From positions 1 through 17,957 of the forward strand of contig JAUUSS010000041.1 in the NCBI GenBank assembly GCA_030841765.1: 17,957 nt of DNA, in the 5' to 3' direction. How positions within the stretch are numbered: the first letter of the stretch is position 1; each line of letters begins with the position of its first letter. This document shows, one piece after another, positions 1 through 8,705 of the stretch. The notes below the pieces were generated by a model that was given only the letters and a program-made list of their open reading frames with translations, ran no database searches and was not told the DNA's origin. The stretch comes from Collinsella aerofaciens (GTDB lineage Bacteria; Actinomycetota; Coriobacteriia; Coriobacteriales; Coriobacteriaceae). Both the position numbers and the translations under genes were made by a program.

Positions 1-927
1 TTCGACGTTACGTGCGACGTGCTGCTCAAGCTCAAGGCGGTCCTCGAGGACGAGAAGCCCGATGTCGTGCTCGTACACGGCGATACCACGACCAGCTTCG
101 CCGCTGCGCTCGCGTGCTTCTACCTGCAGATCCCTGTGGGCCACGTTGAGGCGGGCCTGCGCACGCACGACATCTTCAGCCCCTGGCCGGAGGAGTTCAA
201 CCGTCAGGCGGTCGACATCGTGAGCGAGTACTATTTCGCCCCCACAGAGGCCAGCAAGAAGAACCTTCTGGACGAGGGCAAGCCGGAGTCGAAGATCTGG
301 GTCACCGGCAACACGGGAATCGACGCCCTGCGCACCACTGTGCGCGATGGCTATACCCACCCCGAGCTCGAGTGGGCGGAGGGCTCCCGCCTCATCCTCA
401 TCACGGCGCACCGTCGCGAGAACCTGGGCGAGCCTATGCACCGCATGTTTCGCGCCATCCGCCGCGTGATGGAGGAGCACCCCGACACCAAGGCGATCTA
501 CCCCATCCACATGAACCCGCTCGTCCGCAAGGCGGCGCACGAGGAGCTTGACGGCTTCGACCGGCTGCATATCATCGACCCGCTCGAGGTTCTCGACTTC
601 CACAACTTCATGGCCGTCAGCCACATCATCCTCACCGACTCGGGCGGCATCCAGGAGGAGGCCCCGAGCCTGGGCAAGCCCGTGCTCGTCATGCGCGACA
701 CCACCGAGCGTCCCGAGGGCGTGGCAGCAGGTACGCTGAAGCTCGTCGGCACCGAGGAGGAGGCCATCTACCGCGAGTTCAGTAGGCTTCTTTGCGACGA
801 CGAGGAGTACGTCGCCATGTCCCGCGCCTCCAATCCCTACGGCGACGGACATGCGAGCGAGCGGATCGCGGAAGCTTTGGGTCGTTCTTCTCTCGAGGCT
901 GGAATACGTGATGGTGAATGTCGATGA
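1..927 (+). CDS. wecB: UDP-N-acetylglucosamine 2-epimerase (non-hydrolysing), 5' end outside window
   Basis: This enzyme interconverts UDP-GlcNAc and UDP-ManNAc in the cytoplasm, feeding ManNAc-type sugars into surface polysaccharide. The reading frame is open from base 1 and 308 residues are visible, so about 70 N-terminal residues of the usual 370-380 are missing. Family motifs are intact: HGDTTTS, HVEAGLRT, WPEEFNR, ITAHRREN and, near the C-terminus, the nucleotide-binding stretch TDSGGIQEEAPSLGKPV followed by RDTTERPEG. The D, E, E and H in HGD, VEAGLRT, PEE and TAHRREN match the residues known to matter for catalysis in this family. The gene is clearly GC-richer than the four that follow, and the composition changes almost exactly at its stop codon. 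Its last 10 bases overlap the next gene. It could be a broader capsule epimerase (Cap5G/MnaA type); the reaction class is secure. Confidence 0.95.
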   Translation, partial: FDVTCDVLLKLKAVLEDEKPDVVLVHGDTTTSFAAALACFYLQIPVGHVEAGLRTHDIFSPWPEEFNRQAVDIVSEYYFAPTEASKKNLLDEGKPESKIWVTGNTGIDALRTTVRDGYTHPELEWAEGSRLILITAHRRENLGEPMHRMFRAIRRVMEEHPDTKAIYPIHMNPLVRKAAHEELDGFDRLHIIDPLEVLDFHNFMAVSHIILTDSGGIQEEAPSLGKPVLVMRDTTERPEGVAAGTLKLVGTEEEAIYREFSRLLCDDEEYVAMSRASNPYGDGHASERIAEALGRSSLEAGIRDGECR

Positions 928-2261
928 ATCTTTTTAATTGCGGACAAATCAACGAGAAGCTTAAAGGTTTGTTTTGGAAACTCCCGTTGAGCGCTGAATT
1001 TAAAGAAAACCTCAGAGTCAGGCGTTATGAGCGTATTCTCGAACGCGAAGCGGCAGCCGATGCGGGCTCCTTGCGTATTGTGGCTGATAATGACCTTTTG
1101 AGCTCTTACGCCGAGTATGTCCTAGAAAGTTATGATGCGCGTGCCGAGGGCTACGTCGGCTATCGAAGGCATGATGAGGCTAAGTCGGACGTGCTGTTGG
1201 TGGCATATTATTTGACGCAATTCCACCCCAATGCTCAAAATGACTCCTGGTGGGGACGAGGAACCACTGAGTGGAACAATGTTTGCAAGGCCGTCCCTCA
1301 GTTCACGGGGCATTATCAGCCAAGGAAGCCCGGCGAGCTCGGCTATTACGATTTGCGCTTGAAATGCAATATGCAAAGGCAGATTGAGCTTGCGAAGAAT
1401 TATGGCGTAGGAGCTTTCTGTTTTTACTACTACTGGTTCGATGGTGGTCAGAGACTTCTCGAAGGACCTTTAGATATGTTTCTGGATGACTCAAACCTTG
1501 ACATGCCTTTCTTTTATTGCTGGGCGAATGAAAACTGGACAAAGCGATTCAGCGGTACGAGCAACGATGTCTTGATGGAGATCACCCAGAGTTCCGAGAA
1601 CTACGCCGCCTTCATGAGGGATGTTGTCCATGATTTCAGCGATGAGCGATATCTCCGAATAGACGGCAAGCCCGTCCTATCCGTGTATCGCCCATCGCTT
1701 ATTCGAGATCCGGAGCATGTGATTTCTGAGTGGCGCCGCATTTGTAAGAACGAATGCGGCTCAGAACCCTATCTTATTGCCGTGCAAGAGCGTGATACCA
1801 ACATTGATTGGTCGGCAGTTGGCTTTGATGCCGAGAGCGAGTTCCAACCCAAGCAGGTGCAGCACAACTGTCGCAACATAACCAAACAGGTGCGTCCGTT
1901 GCGCGAAGATTTCGGCGGCACCGTCTACGACTATGCGGATTTGGTCGAGAATAAGCGATATGCGACTTGGAGCCGCGATAAGAAGGTCTATCCCGCCGTT
2001 ATGCCCATGTGGGACAACACGGCCCGAAGGAATCACAGAGGAACGATTTTTCACGGGAGCACGCCTGAGCTATATAGACGATGGCTTGCGGACACGATTG
2101 ACGAGGTGCGCCGTAGGCGCGACTTAGACAAGAAGGTGGTCTTTCTAAACGCTTGGAACGAGTGGGGAGAAGGTGCCTACCTGGAACCTGATTCACTGTG
2201 GGGGTATGCATATCTTGATGCGACATTGCGGGCCATCATGCAGGATGGGCCGAACGAATGA
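918..2261 (+). CDS. WbsX-family glycosyltransferase-like protein (GH99-like fold)
   Basis: This 447-residue protein matches the WbsX family found in O-antigen and capsule loci, thought to take part in assembling or modifying the repeat unit. Visible signatures are AYYLTQFHP and WWGRGTTEWNNV near residues 95-120, followed by a P-rich GHYQPRKP segment and GAFCFYYYWF. Further on are PFFYCWANENWTKRF, RIDGKPVLSVYRPSLI and, at the C-terminus, FLNAWNEWGEGAYLEPD. The family is related in fold to GH99 endo-mannosidases, so both transferase and hydrolase activity have been proposed; the reaction here is unproven. About 90 N-terminal residues precede the conserved domain. The gene overlaps wecB by 10 bases. 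The second ATG at 924 has a better-placed GGTGA at 914-918 and could be the true start. GC content is lower than in wecB, suggesting separate acquisition. Confidence 0.85.
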   Translation: MSMNLFNCGQINEKLKGLFWKLPLSAEFKENLRVRRYERILEREAAADAGSLRIVADNDLLSSYAEYVLESYDARAEGYVGYRRHDEAKSDVLLVAYYLTQFHPNAQNDSWWGRGTTEWNNVCKAVPQFTGHYQPRKPGELGYYDLRLKCNMQRQIELAKNYGVGAFCFYYYWFDGGQRLLEGPLDMFLDDSNLDMPFFYCWANENWTKRFSGTSNDVLMEITQSSENYAAFMRDVVHDFSDERYLRIDGKPVLSVYRPSLIRDPEHVISEWRRICKNECGSEPYLIAVQERDTNIDWSAVGFDAESEFQPKQVQHNCRNITKQVRPLREDFGGTVYDYADLVENKRYATWSRDKKVYPAVMPMWDNTARRNHRGTIFHGSTPELYRRWLADTIDEVRRRRDLDKKVVFLNAWNEWGEGAYLEPDSLWGYAYLDATLRAIMQDGPNE

Positions 2262-3622
2262 AAAAGAAGAAACTGTTCATTGCCATAACGCTTTCGAACT
2301 ATCTTATTGACCGTACGGGTACGCCGAAGGTCGTTATGAGTCATCAGGTTGCTGCCAATGACGCTGGCATCAAGTATGTTGCCTTATTTCCCATTGGCGG
2401 TTCTTCTAAATTTGCAAAGAGGCTTTTCAGCAACTCATTCGGTGTGATATGCGATGGTAAGTTCGCAGGAGTTTTCAGCCTTGAAGCTTTCTTGGCTAGG
2501 GTAAGACGTTTGCTCGATGGCGAGTATGAACTGGGATGCATTTACATCCATCACTTCATGGGATGGAACCTTGAATCGATTGCTGGCATAGTATCTTCGT
2601 ATCCTAAGGTCCAGCTGGTCGTATATGCGCATGACTACTACCTGTGCTGCACAAACTATAATTTGATACAGGATAGTACACAATTATGCGGATCTGCTAG
2701 ATTGGGAGACGCACAATGCGTGGGATGTGCCTATTACGCTGACAGCATTATTCGTGAAGATTGCATCTGGAGGCTTCTGCACAACGAGCTTCATCGCATA
2801 GTATTTGCTTGCCCTTCAAGCGTTGTCGAAAGAATGGTGCAATCTTTCCATCCGGAAGCAAAGGGGCATTGCACGGTAATTCCACATCAAAGATACGTCG
2901 GGATTTATCTTGACAACAAGGAGATGCTTCCTCCCAATCATGCAATCAAAGTTGCATATCTTGGGAAACAACAGTCTATAAAAGGCTGGGACTGTTGGTG
3001 TCGCCTTGTCGACGCGTTTCGTGGCCAGGGAAAATATGAATTCGTTGTGTTCAACAACGAGACGAAGCCTTTACCTAGCGGAATGAGACGGGTCTTCGTC
3101 GAATTTTCACCAGGAAAACCCAATGCTATGATTGACGAGCTGCGACGCGAGAATGTGGACGTTGCTTTACTTTGGTCTCAATGCCTAGAGACGTATTCGT
3201 ACACCTGCATGGAGGCATATGCATCAAATGCTTTTATCATCACTTGTCCATCAAGCGGTAACATAGCTGAGTTTGTGAGTATGACGCATTGCGGCCAGGT
3301 TCTTTCTTCGGAGCAGGAGCTGTGCCAGCTGCTCGACGAGCCTGATAAGTTGCTGGAGTTGTTGAACGGGTTCCGCGCTAATCACGATGGGGGCGCGATG
3401 GCCCTCGCGACCAATGACGCATTCATTGCTTTGGCGAAACCGAGCATGCCGACTGCGCAAAATGCCGTCGAAAATGAGAGGCAATGCCGAACCTACAGAT
3501 TCCGGCTAGACAATTGCATCTCTTTGCCGCTGCGTATTTTCTATTCATGTCGGGAGCGAAAAAAATCGAGGCTGCAAATTCACGGAAACGAAAACAAGAG
3601 TTCGCCATATGAGTATTCTTGA
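2258..3622 (+). CDS. glycosyltransferase, GT4-like
   Basis: This is a 454-residue cytoplasmic protein with the layout of a GT-B glycosyltransferase. An N-terminal half opens with LFIAITLSNYLIDRTGTPKVV and includes VVYAHDYYLCC. A C-terminal half has VAYLGKQQSIKGWD, ALLWSQCLETYSYTCMEAYAS and ITCPSSGNIAEF, the usual donor-binding acidic and glycine region of GT4 enzymes. A cysteine cluster around residues 126-157 (CC, C, C, CVGC) is found in some capsule GT4 proteins and may bind metal or support a loop; that is inference. The start codon overlaps the preceding stop (ATGA), so the genes are translationally coupled. The last 60 residues are basic and poorly conserved-looking, and overlap the next gene by 14 bases. 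The donor and acceptor sugars cannot be read from the sequence. Confidence 0.75.
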   Translation: MKKKKLFIAITLSNYLIDRTGTPKVVMSHQVAANDAGIKYVALFPIGGSSKFAKRLFSNSFGVICDGKFAGVFSLEAFLARVRRLLDGEYELGCIYIHHFMGWNLESIAGIVSSYPKVQLVVYAHDYYLCCTNYNLIQDSTQLCGSARLGDAQCVGCAYYADSIIREDCIWRLLHNELHRIVFACPSSVVERMVQSFHPEAKGHCTVIPHQRYVGIYLDNKEMLPPNHAIKVAYLGKQQSIKGWDCWCRLVDAFRGQGKYEFVVFNNETKPLPSGMRRVFVEFSPGKPNAMIDELRRENVDVALLWSQCLETYSYTCMEAYASNAFIITCPSSGNIAEFVSMTHCGQVLSSEQELCQLLDEPDKLLELLNGFRANHDGGAMALATNDAFIALAKPSMPTAQNAVENERQCRTYRFRLDNCISLPLRIFYSCRERKKSRLQIHGNENKSSPYEYS

Positions 3623-4895
3623 GAAAAAAACAGGGTCGGGGATAGATGCACTGATAATCAGTCTGATTATGGCTAAGGTTTTTCTGCTTGAATACCTTGG
3701 TATGGCCGGAATCGTAAATAACGTTATCTTTCTTCTCATTGGAGTTCGCCTTATCTTCAGTGGCTGGAAGATTCCGAAGAAGCTGCTTTTCCTCGTCTGC
3801 CTAATTACGATGCTCCTTGTTTTGAGTTACTCTGCTGGGAGCATAGTTCCCGGTAAGACCTCATACAACCTTAAAGCCATACAGACCTTCTTTTTCTATG
3901 CGCTCTTCATCGTGATGCTGAAGACCAACGGGTCAGATTTGCTGGATTTCGGGAAGCAGCGATGGATTGTTTTCTTTAACGCTGTCTATGCCGTCAACTG
4001 TATGGTTATCCTAATTCAGGTCTATTACCCATATTCTCTTATGGCGGCCGCCCCCATGACGGGCCAAATTCCCTTCTATGAAGACCTGATTTCAGGTCTT
4101 TTCATGTATGCTTCGACCCATGCAGTTGCGTTGTTCTCGTGCTTCGTTTTGCTCATTGATTTGAACAGCATACGGGATGGAAGCGGGGAGTTGCGAATCC
4201 CCGTCGTTTGTTGCGCGGCGGCGGTTCTTGCTAGCTCACTTGGTATTGCCGCCTTGAACGACAACAAGGCTTTGTTCGCCTTGATGCCCATCGTTCTTCT
4301 GCTTTTCTATGCCGAAGGTTTGTCATCGATCAATTTCATGAGAATCGCCAAGGGCCTGATGTTTCTTGCTGTCCTGCTGGGAATTGTCTTCTTGCTGTAC
4401 ATATGCAATTCATCGTTCGCAAACTTTTTTGATGACAATGTCCTGTCGTTATTTGACCTTGTGGAAAGCTCTAGTTCGATAGGAACCGATGCGGTGGGCA
4501 GTGGAGAAAGAATTGCAATAATCGGTTATGCCTTAAATTTGGCGTCAAGCTGGCTTTTTGGTATCGGTTTGGGCGCAGCAACATTCCACGAGGGCGCCTT
4601 CTGCGGGTTTACTCATTTCGGCCAAGCTGATTTTGGATCGCTAGTCATCCTTCTGGGCGTTTGGTTCCTTATTGCCCTGTTTGCTTTCTATGTCTTCTGC
4701 GTGTCTTGCGGGTGTCGGGGGCGCAGACCATACGTTCTTTATCTTTCCCTTGTTGCGCTTGCGGCAACTGCGACAATCTACACTCAGTGTTTTACGAGGG
4801 CAAATAATGCCTTGCTGTTCTTGCTTATAGGGCTTGCGCTCGTCGAAAGGTGGAAGTCCATTGCTCAGAGTACGTCGGCCCTTTCTAAGGAGTGA
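3609..4895 (+). CDS. O-antigen/capsule polymerase-like membrane protein (Wzy type)
   Basis: This 428-residue, highly hydrophobic protein has about ten membrane spans and a long hydrophilic loop (about residues 275-300, serine- and aspartate-rich). That topology is typical of Wzy polymerases, which link lipid-carried repeat units on the outer face of the membrane. Sequence conservation in Wzy is very low, so the call rests on topology and on position between the glycosyltransferase and flippase genes. The segment LASSWLFGIGLGAATFHEG resembles the GxGxG-rich loop of O-antigen ligase/polymerase (Wzy_C/EpsG-like) proteins. The start has AGAG at 3597-3600 and overlaps the previous gene by 14 bases. 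An O-antigen ligase is an alternative reading, but a ligase is less expected in a Gram-positive capsule locus. Confidence 0.7.
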   Translation: MSILEKKTGSGIDALIISLIMAKVFLLEYLGMAGIVNNVIFLLIGVRLIFSGWKIPKKLLFLVCLITMLLVLSYSAGSIVPGKTSYNLKAIQTFFFYALFIVMLKTNGSDLLDFGKQRWIVFFNAVYAVNCMVILIQVYYPYSLMAAAPMTGQIPFYEDLISGLFMYASTHAVALFSCFVLLIDLNSIRDGSGELRIPVVCCAAAVLASSLGIAALNDNKALFALMPIVLLLFYAEGLSSINFMRIAKGLMFLAVLLGIVFLLYICNSSFANFFDDNVLSLFDLVESSSSIGTDAVGSGERIAIIGYALNLASSWLFGIGLGAATFHEGAFCGFTHFGQADFGSLVILLGVWFLIALFAFYVFCVSCGCRGRRPYVLYLSLVALAATATIYTQCFTRANNALLFLLIGLALVERWKSIAQSTSALSKE

Positions 4896-4903
4896 CTGGT
4901 AAT

Positions 4904-5983
4904 ATGAAGGTCGGGATTGTTACTTTTACCTTTGGTGACAATTATGGTCAGCGTCTGCAGAATTATGCTGTTCAGGAGCTGCTTCAAAGAAGGGGAGCGG
5001 ATGCGAGCACGATTCGCCAAAGCGAGCCACGTTGCAGCCTAAAGCACCAGGTTAAAGTTTTTCTTGTCGATAGCTTCGCTGGTAAGAGGGGGGCCAAACG
5101 AGCGAGGCATTCAGCGTTTCTTCGATTCGATGAGGAACATATTAAATATGAGCCGAATTATTATTTGCCGGATTTCCCGCCGAGAAAATCCGATGGTTTC
5201 GACGCTTTTGTAGCGGGAAGCGATCAGATTTGGTCCCCTTACATTCCTGATAGCAATGGTGCTATGTTTCTTTGCTTTGCCGAAAGTGTCAAGAAAGTGT
5301 CTCTCTCGGCTAGCATTTCTGCACCTGAGCTGCCCGTGGAGAAAAAAGGCACATACAGGGAAAGACTCGCTGCGTTTGATTTCATATCGGTTAGGGAGAA
5401 GAACGCCGCAAGATTGATTAAGGAATGCGCTGGGTTGGACGCGGAGGTTTTGATCGATCCAACCCTTATGCTTGACGCTGCAGAATGGGATAAACTCGCC
5501 GAAGCGCCTGCGGCTTTACTTCCTAGGCGCTATGCCCTGAAGTACTTTCTCGGTAGTGATTCTCCCAAGGTTGCGATGTTCGACGAATATTGCAAACGAG
5601 CGGGATTGGAGGTCGTAGATCTTCTGGGGGATCCTCGGTTCTTTGCCTGTGGACCTTCTGAGTTCATCTACCTCATAAGGAACTCCTCGCTTGTTGCCAC
5701 TGATTCTTACCACGGAAGCATCTTTACGCTCCTATATCGTAAGCCGCTTCTGATGTTCGAACGCGCAGGTTCGCAATTCGACATGAGCGATCGGTTCGAT
5801 ACCTTGGCTGAGAAGCTTGGCCTAGGTAATTGGCGTGAAGCAAATTGGAATTACCTCGAAAGCGGGGAGCCAAAATCCTTTGATGTTGAGGATAAGCTTC
5901 GAATTGAGCGCGCAAAATTCGATTCGTTCCTTAATCGATCCCTGTTCAGCAAATCGAGAAAAGAAATTGTCTATCATGGTTAG
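4904..5983 (+). CDS. polysaccharide pyruvyl transferase family protein
   Basis: Members of this family transfer an enolpyruvyl unit from phosphoenolpyruvate to a sugar, forming pyruvate ketals on capsule or cell-wall glycans; some members have other or unknown reactions. I place the start at ATG 4904, because AAGGAG at 4887-4892 lies 11 bases upstream. A GTG start at 4892 would overlap the ribosome-binding site. The 359-residue protein opens MKVGIVTFTFGDNYGQRLQN. It then has FDAFVAGSDQIW (the GSDQxW motif), VREKNAARLI, VLIDPTLML and the characteristic TDSYHGSIFTLLYRKPLLMF near the C-terminus. The Fe-S gene two places downstream often accompanies this family in capsule loci, which supports a shared modification step. 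The gene is separated from the polymerase gene by 8 bases and overlaps the flippase by 8. Confidence 0.85.
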   Translation: MKVGIVTFTFGDNYGQRLQNYAVQELLQRRGADASTIRQSEPRCSLKHQVKVFLVDSFAGKRGAKRARHSAFLRFDEEHIKYEPNYYLPDFPPRKSDGFDAFVAGSDQIWSPYIPDSNGAMFLCFAESVKKVSLSASISAPELPVEKKGTYRERLAAFDFISVREKNAARLIKECAGLDAEVLIDPTLMLDAAEWDKLAEAPAALLPRRYALKYFLGSDSPKVAMFDEYCKRAGLEVVDLLGDPRFFACGPSEFIYLIRNSSLVATDSYHGSIFTLLYRKPLLMFERAGSQFDMSDRFDTLAEKLGLGNWREANWNYLESGEPKSFDVEDKLRIERAKFDSFLNRSLFSKSRKEIVYHG

Positions 5984-7481
5984 CCAACGTAAGACCGGTG
6001 CGATACTCGGCTATGCAAACATCATAGTCAAGAACCTGGTCAACCTCGTCTATACGCCCATGCTGCTGGCATTCGTGGGCCAGGCTGACTACGGCGTATA
6101 CCAGACGTCCAACTCGTTCGTATTCTCGCTTACACTTCTAACCTTCGGCTTTTCCGAGGCCTACATCCGCTTTTATACGCAGGAACGGGCGAAGGGTAGC
6201 GAGGGCGACATTCGCAGGCTCAACGGCATGTATCTCATGCTTTACATTGCGGTCTGTGTCGTGGCCCTTGCGCTGGGCCTACTCTTTTCTGCTAATGTTG
6301 GGACATTTTTCTCAGATAGTTTCACGGACAACCAGGTGGGACTCGCGGGTAAGCTCATGGTGATAATGTCGTTCAACGTCGCCGTGACTCTGTTTTCAAC
6401 CGTCTTTGATGCGTACATTCTTGCCCATGAACAGTTCAAGTTTCAACAGTCGAGGCAGATGTTCACATCTTTGGCGACTCCTGGCGTGGCTTTCGTGCTG
6501 CTCAATCTTGGGATGGGGGCGGTAGGCGTTGCGACGGCGCAGCTTGCAGTTGCATTGACACTGTTGGTTCTGAACGCCAGGTTCGCAGTCTTAAAGCTTG
6601 GCATGAGATTTGATGTTTTCCACTTTGACGGGTCTCTCTTCCTCTCGATTGCCGCGTTCAGCGCATGGATATTTGGTAACCAGATTTGTGAACTGGTTAA
6701 CCAGAGTGTTCCAAATATGTTACTTGGTGCTCTTACGAGTGCCGTTACCGTATCAGTGTTTGCAATTTCAATTCAAGTTCGTAGCGTCTTCGTTTCCCTA
6801 TCAACAGTGATGTCGAATGTCTTTGTTCCAATGATCAATCGCATCGTGGCCACAAGCGATGACAACACTAAACTTACCCGACTCATGACGCGCGTGGGAC
6901 GCTACCAGATGTTCCTATTCTGCTGGGTGTACTGTGGATTCGTCCTTCTCGGGCGCTTCTTCATTGCCAAGTGGGCGGGCGAGGGCTTTATGGACGCGTA
7001 CTGGCTTATCTGCGCCATGGCGCTGCCGCTGGGAATCCCCCTGTGTCAGAACACAGGAATCGAGATTCAGCGCGCCAAGAACAAGCACAAGGCTCGCTCC
7101 GTTGTTTATCTCTGCACGGCAGGCATCAACGTTGTGTTCACTTGGGCTATGTCACCTATTCTGGGTTACTGGGCTCCGGCCATCGCCTACATTCTGAGCA
7201 TTTCGCTGGGTAACGGCCTCTTTATGAACTGGTATTACCAGAAGAGGATTGGGCTCGATATGGTTTTCTACTGGCGCCGCAACCTGCCTGTGCTGCTGGT
7301 CTCCGCTTGCGTCCTCGCATCATGCCTGCTGGGATCAGCCTTTATGCCCGTCACTGGATGGGCGTTGTTCCTTTGCTGGGGTGCTGTCTACACCGTCCTG
7401 TTCATGGCTGCCATGTGGGCGTTCGTACTCGATGCCGACGAGAAGAACATGCTCGCTGCTCGTCTGCCGTTCCTTCGTTAG
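5976..7481 (+). CDS. wzx: polysaccharide flippase, Wzx/MATE-like
   Basis: This 501-residue polytopic protein has 12-14 predicted membrane spans and belongs to the oligosaccharide flippase (PST/MOP) superfamily. It would move undecaprenyl-linked repeat units to the outer face of the membrane for the polymerase upstream. The N-terminus (GAILGYANIIVKNLVNLVYTPMLL), followed by ADYGVYQTSNSFV, is typical of Wzx in Firmicutes and Actinobacteria. I choose ATG 5976 because the conserved first helix begins a few residues later and the start sits in the overlap with the preceding stop. An upstream extension of the frame back to 5835 would lie inside the pyruvyl transferase gene and is not credible. GC rises again from here, so the 3' part of the operon may come from a different source than the middle. 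Confidence 0.88.
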   Translation: MVSQRKTGAILGYANIIVKNLVNLVYTPMLLAFVGQADYGVYQTSNSFVFSLTLLTFGFSEAYIRFYTQERAKGSEGDIRRLNGMYLMLYIAVCVVALALGLLFSANVGTFFSDSFTDNQVGLAGKLMVIMSFNVAVTLFSTVFDAYILAHEQFKFQQSRQMFTSLATPGVAFVLLNLGMGAVGVATAQLAVALTLLVLNARFAVLKLGMRFDVFHFDGSLFLSIAAFSAWIFGNQICELVNQSVPNMLLGALTSAVTVSVFAISIQVRSVFVSLSTVMSNVFVPMINRIVATSDDNTKLTRLMTRVGRYQMFLFCWVYCGFVLLGRFFIAKWAGEGFMDAYWLICAMALPLGIPLCQNTGIEIQRAKNKHKARSVVYLCTAGINVVFTWAMSPILGYWAPAIAYILSISLGNGLFMNWYYQKRIGLDMVFYWRRNLPVLLVSACVLASCLLGSAFMPVTGWALFLCWGAVYTVLFMAAMWAFVLDADEKNMLAARLPFLR

Positions 7482-7490
7482 GAGTTCGTT

Positions 7491-8705
7491 GTGTCTTATG
7501 ACGAGATGAAGATATCCAAGCTCGGCGATGCCTGTTGTGGCTGTGGCGCATGTGCCGCGAAGTGCCCCAAGTCGTGCATCTCCATGCAGGAGGATAAGTT
7601 TGGCTTCCTACATCCCGTTATCGATGCAGGCGCCTGCGTGGGGTGCCATGCGTGCGAATCGGTGTGTCCCGCGCTTGGCGGGGGTAAGTGCGACGAAGCT
7701 CTTGGGATCCGCTGGGCCAAGGGCAAGTCCAGTGAGCTGTTGGAGGCTTCCTCCAGCGGCGGCATCTTTGGCCTCCTGGCCGAAAGTGTGATTGCGGACG
7801 GTGGTGTCGTCTGCGGAGCCGCCTGGGCCGACGGTTGTCGCCGCGTCGAGCATGTGCTGGTCGAGGATGCTGCCTCTCTCGATTGCGTCATGCGATCCAA
7901 GTACGTCCAGAGCCGCATCGGCAGGGGGGTCTACGTTGGGATTCGCGATGCAATCCGCTCGGGTCGCCGTGTCCTCTTCGCCGGCACGGCATGTCAGATC
8001 GCGGGCCTCAAGCGCTATCTGGGAAAGATGGGGGAGAGCAGCCTGCTCCTGACCGTCGACGTCATCTGCCACGGTGTCCCGGCGCCGCGCCTCTGGTCGG
8101 AGTGGATTGACTACAAGAATTCGCTCCGCGGATCGAACGTGTGTGACGTTAATATGCGGAGAAAGACAACCGGATGGTTGTCTTTCTCCGCTATGTACGA
8201 GTACATAGCGGAGAAAGACCCATCTCCTAATTGTGAATCCACCATTTTCAATCAGGACTGGTACATGAAAGCGTTTCTGGCCAATGCGTCGCTGAGGCCC
8301 TCTTGTTTCATGTGCCCTGCCAAGAGAAGTTGCGGCTCCGATATTACCCTCGGCGACTTCTGGGGTTTCCAGGGTATCCATCCTGAGGTCGACTACTCTA
8401 AGGGTGTCTCTGCGGTTATCTGTAATACCGATAAGGGTATCGCAGCTTTTCAAGGAATTGCGAACTCCATTGACTGTGGCGATGCGACCATCGAGCAGGT
8501 TCTTGCTGGCAATCCTAGCCTGGTCAAATCGGTTGCCCCGTATGCGAAGTGCGATGAGTTTATGGCAGATCTTGCTTCAAGGATGGGTATCGAGGGACTG
8601 ATGGCTAAGTACGACTTCAAGTCGTCTCTTAAGCAGCGCGTCCGCGGCAAACTGGGAGCGATCAAACGCAAGGTGCTCAAGGTTGCTCGCGAGGGCATTC
8701 GCTAG
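7491..8705 (+). CDS. ferredoxin plus F420 hydrogenase/dehydrogenase beta-subunit domain protein
   Basis: This 404-residue cytoplasmic iron-sulfur protein starts at GTG with AGGAG at 7480-7484. Residues 15-30 hold a CCGCGACAAKCP cluster and residues about 48-62 hold CVGCHACESVCP, together a 2x[4Fe-4S] ferredoxin domain. The remainder matches the coenzyme F420 hydrogenase/dehydrogenase beta-subunit N- and C-terminal domains. Landmarks are the ASSSGGIFGLLAE, FAGTACQIAGLKRYL and VDVICHGVPAPRLW motifs, and a second cysteine group in RPSCFMCPAKRSCGSDITLGDFWG. Such proteins are regular members of capsule and exopolysaccharide loci with pyruvyl transferases, where a redox step on the sugar or pyruvyl group is suspected but not shown. 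Use of F420 itself is unlikely to be inferable from the domain. Bases 8156-8219 inside the gene form overlapping perfect hairpins, described separately. Confidence 0.88.
   Translation: MSYDEMKISKLGDACCGCGACAAKCPKSCISMQEDKFGFLHPVIDAGACVGCHACESVCPALGGGKCDEALGIRWAKGKSSELLEASSSGGIFGLLAESVIADGGVVCGAAWADGCRRVEHVLVEDAASLDCVMRSKYVQSRIGRGVYVGIRDAIRSGRRVLFAGTACQIAGLKRYLGKMGESSLLLTVDVICHGVPAPRLWSEWIDYKNSLRGSNVCDVNMRRKTTGWLSFSAMYEYIAEKDPSPNCESTIFNQDWYMKAFLANASLRPSCFMCPAKRSCGSDITLGDFWGFQGIHPEVDYSKGVSAVICNTDKGIAAFQGIANSIDCGDATIEQVLAGNPSLVKSVAPYAKCDEFMADLASRMGIEGLMAKYDFKSSLKQRVRGKLGAIKRKVLKVAREGIR
8156..8219. repeat. nested perfect inverted repeats inside the Fe-S gene
   Basis: Two overlapping perfect hairpins share one arm. 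The first pairs GCGGAGAAAGACAACC (8156-8171) with GGTTGTCTTTCTCCGC (8176-8191) across a 4-base loop. The second pairs GTCTTTCTCCGCTATGTAC (8180-8198) with GTACATAGCGGAGAAAGAC (8201-8219) across a 2-base gap. As a result GCGGAGAAAGAC occurs twice in direct orientation and once inverted. The two hairpins cannot form together. The region is translated in frame, from the RRKTTGW motif into the adjoining segment, so the repeat coexists with coding. I do not recognise it as a known element. Confidence 0.9.

Noticed and set aside
5835..5975. Upstream extension of the flippase frame
   Set aside because: It lies within the pyruvyl transferase gene and precedes the conserved first helix; no ribosome-binding site supports it.
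8156..8219. CRISPR repeat unit
   Set aside because: Only three copies of a 12-base unit, in mixed orientation and without spacers, inside a coding frame.
7608..8453. Long open frame of 281 codons on the minus strand inside the Fe-S gene
   Set aside because: It is antisense to a gene with complete ferredoxin and F420-beta motifs; its product is low-complexity and arginine/alanine-rich, as expected from a GC-rich shadow frame.
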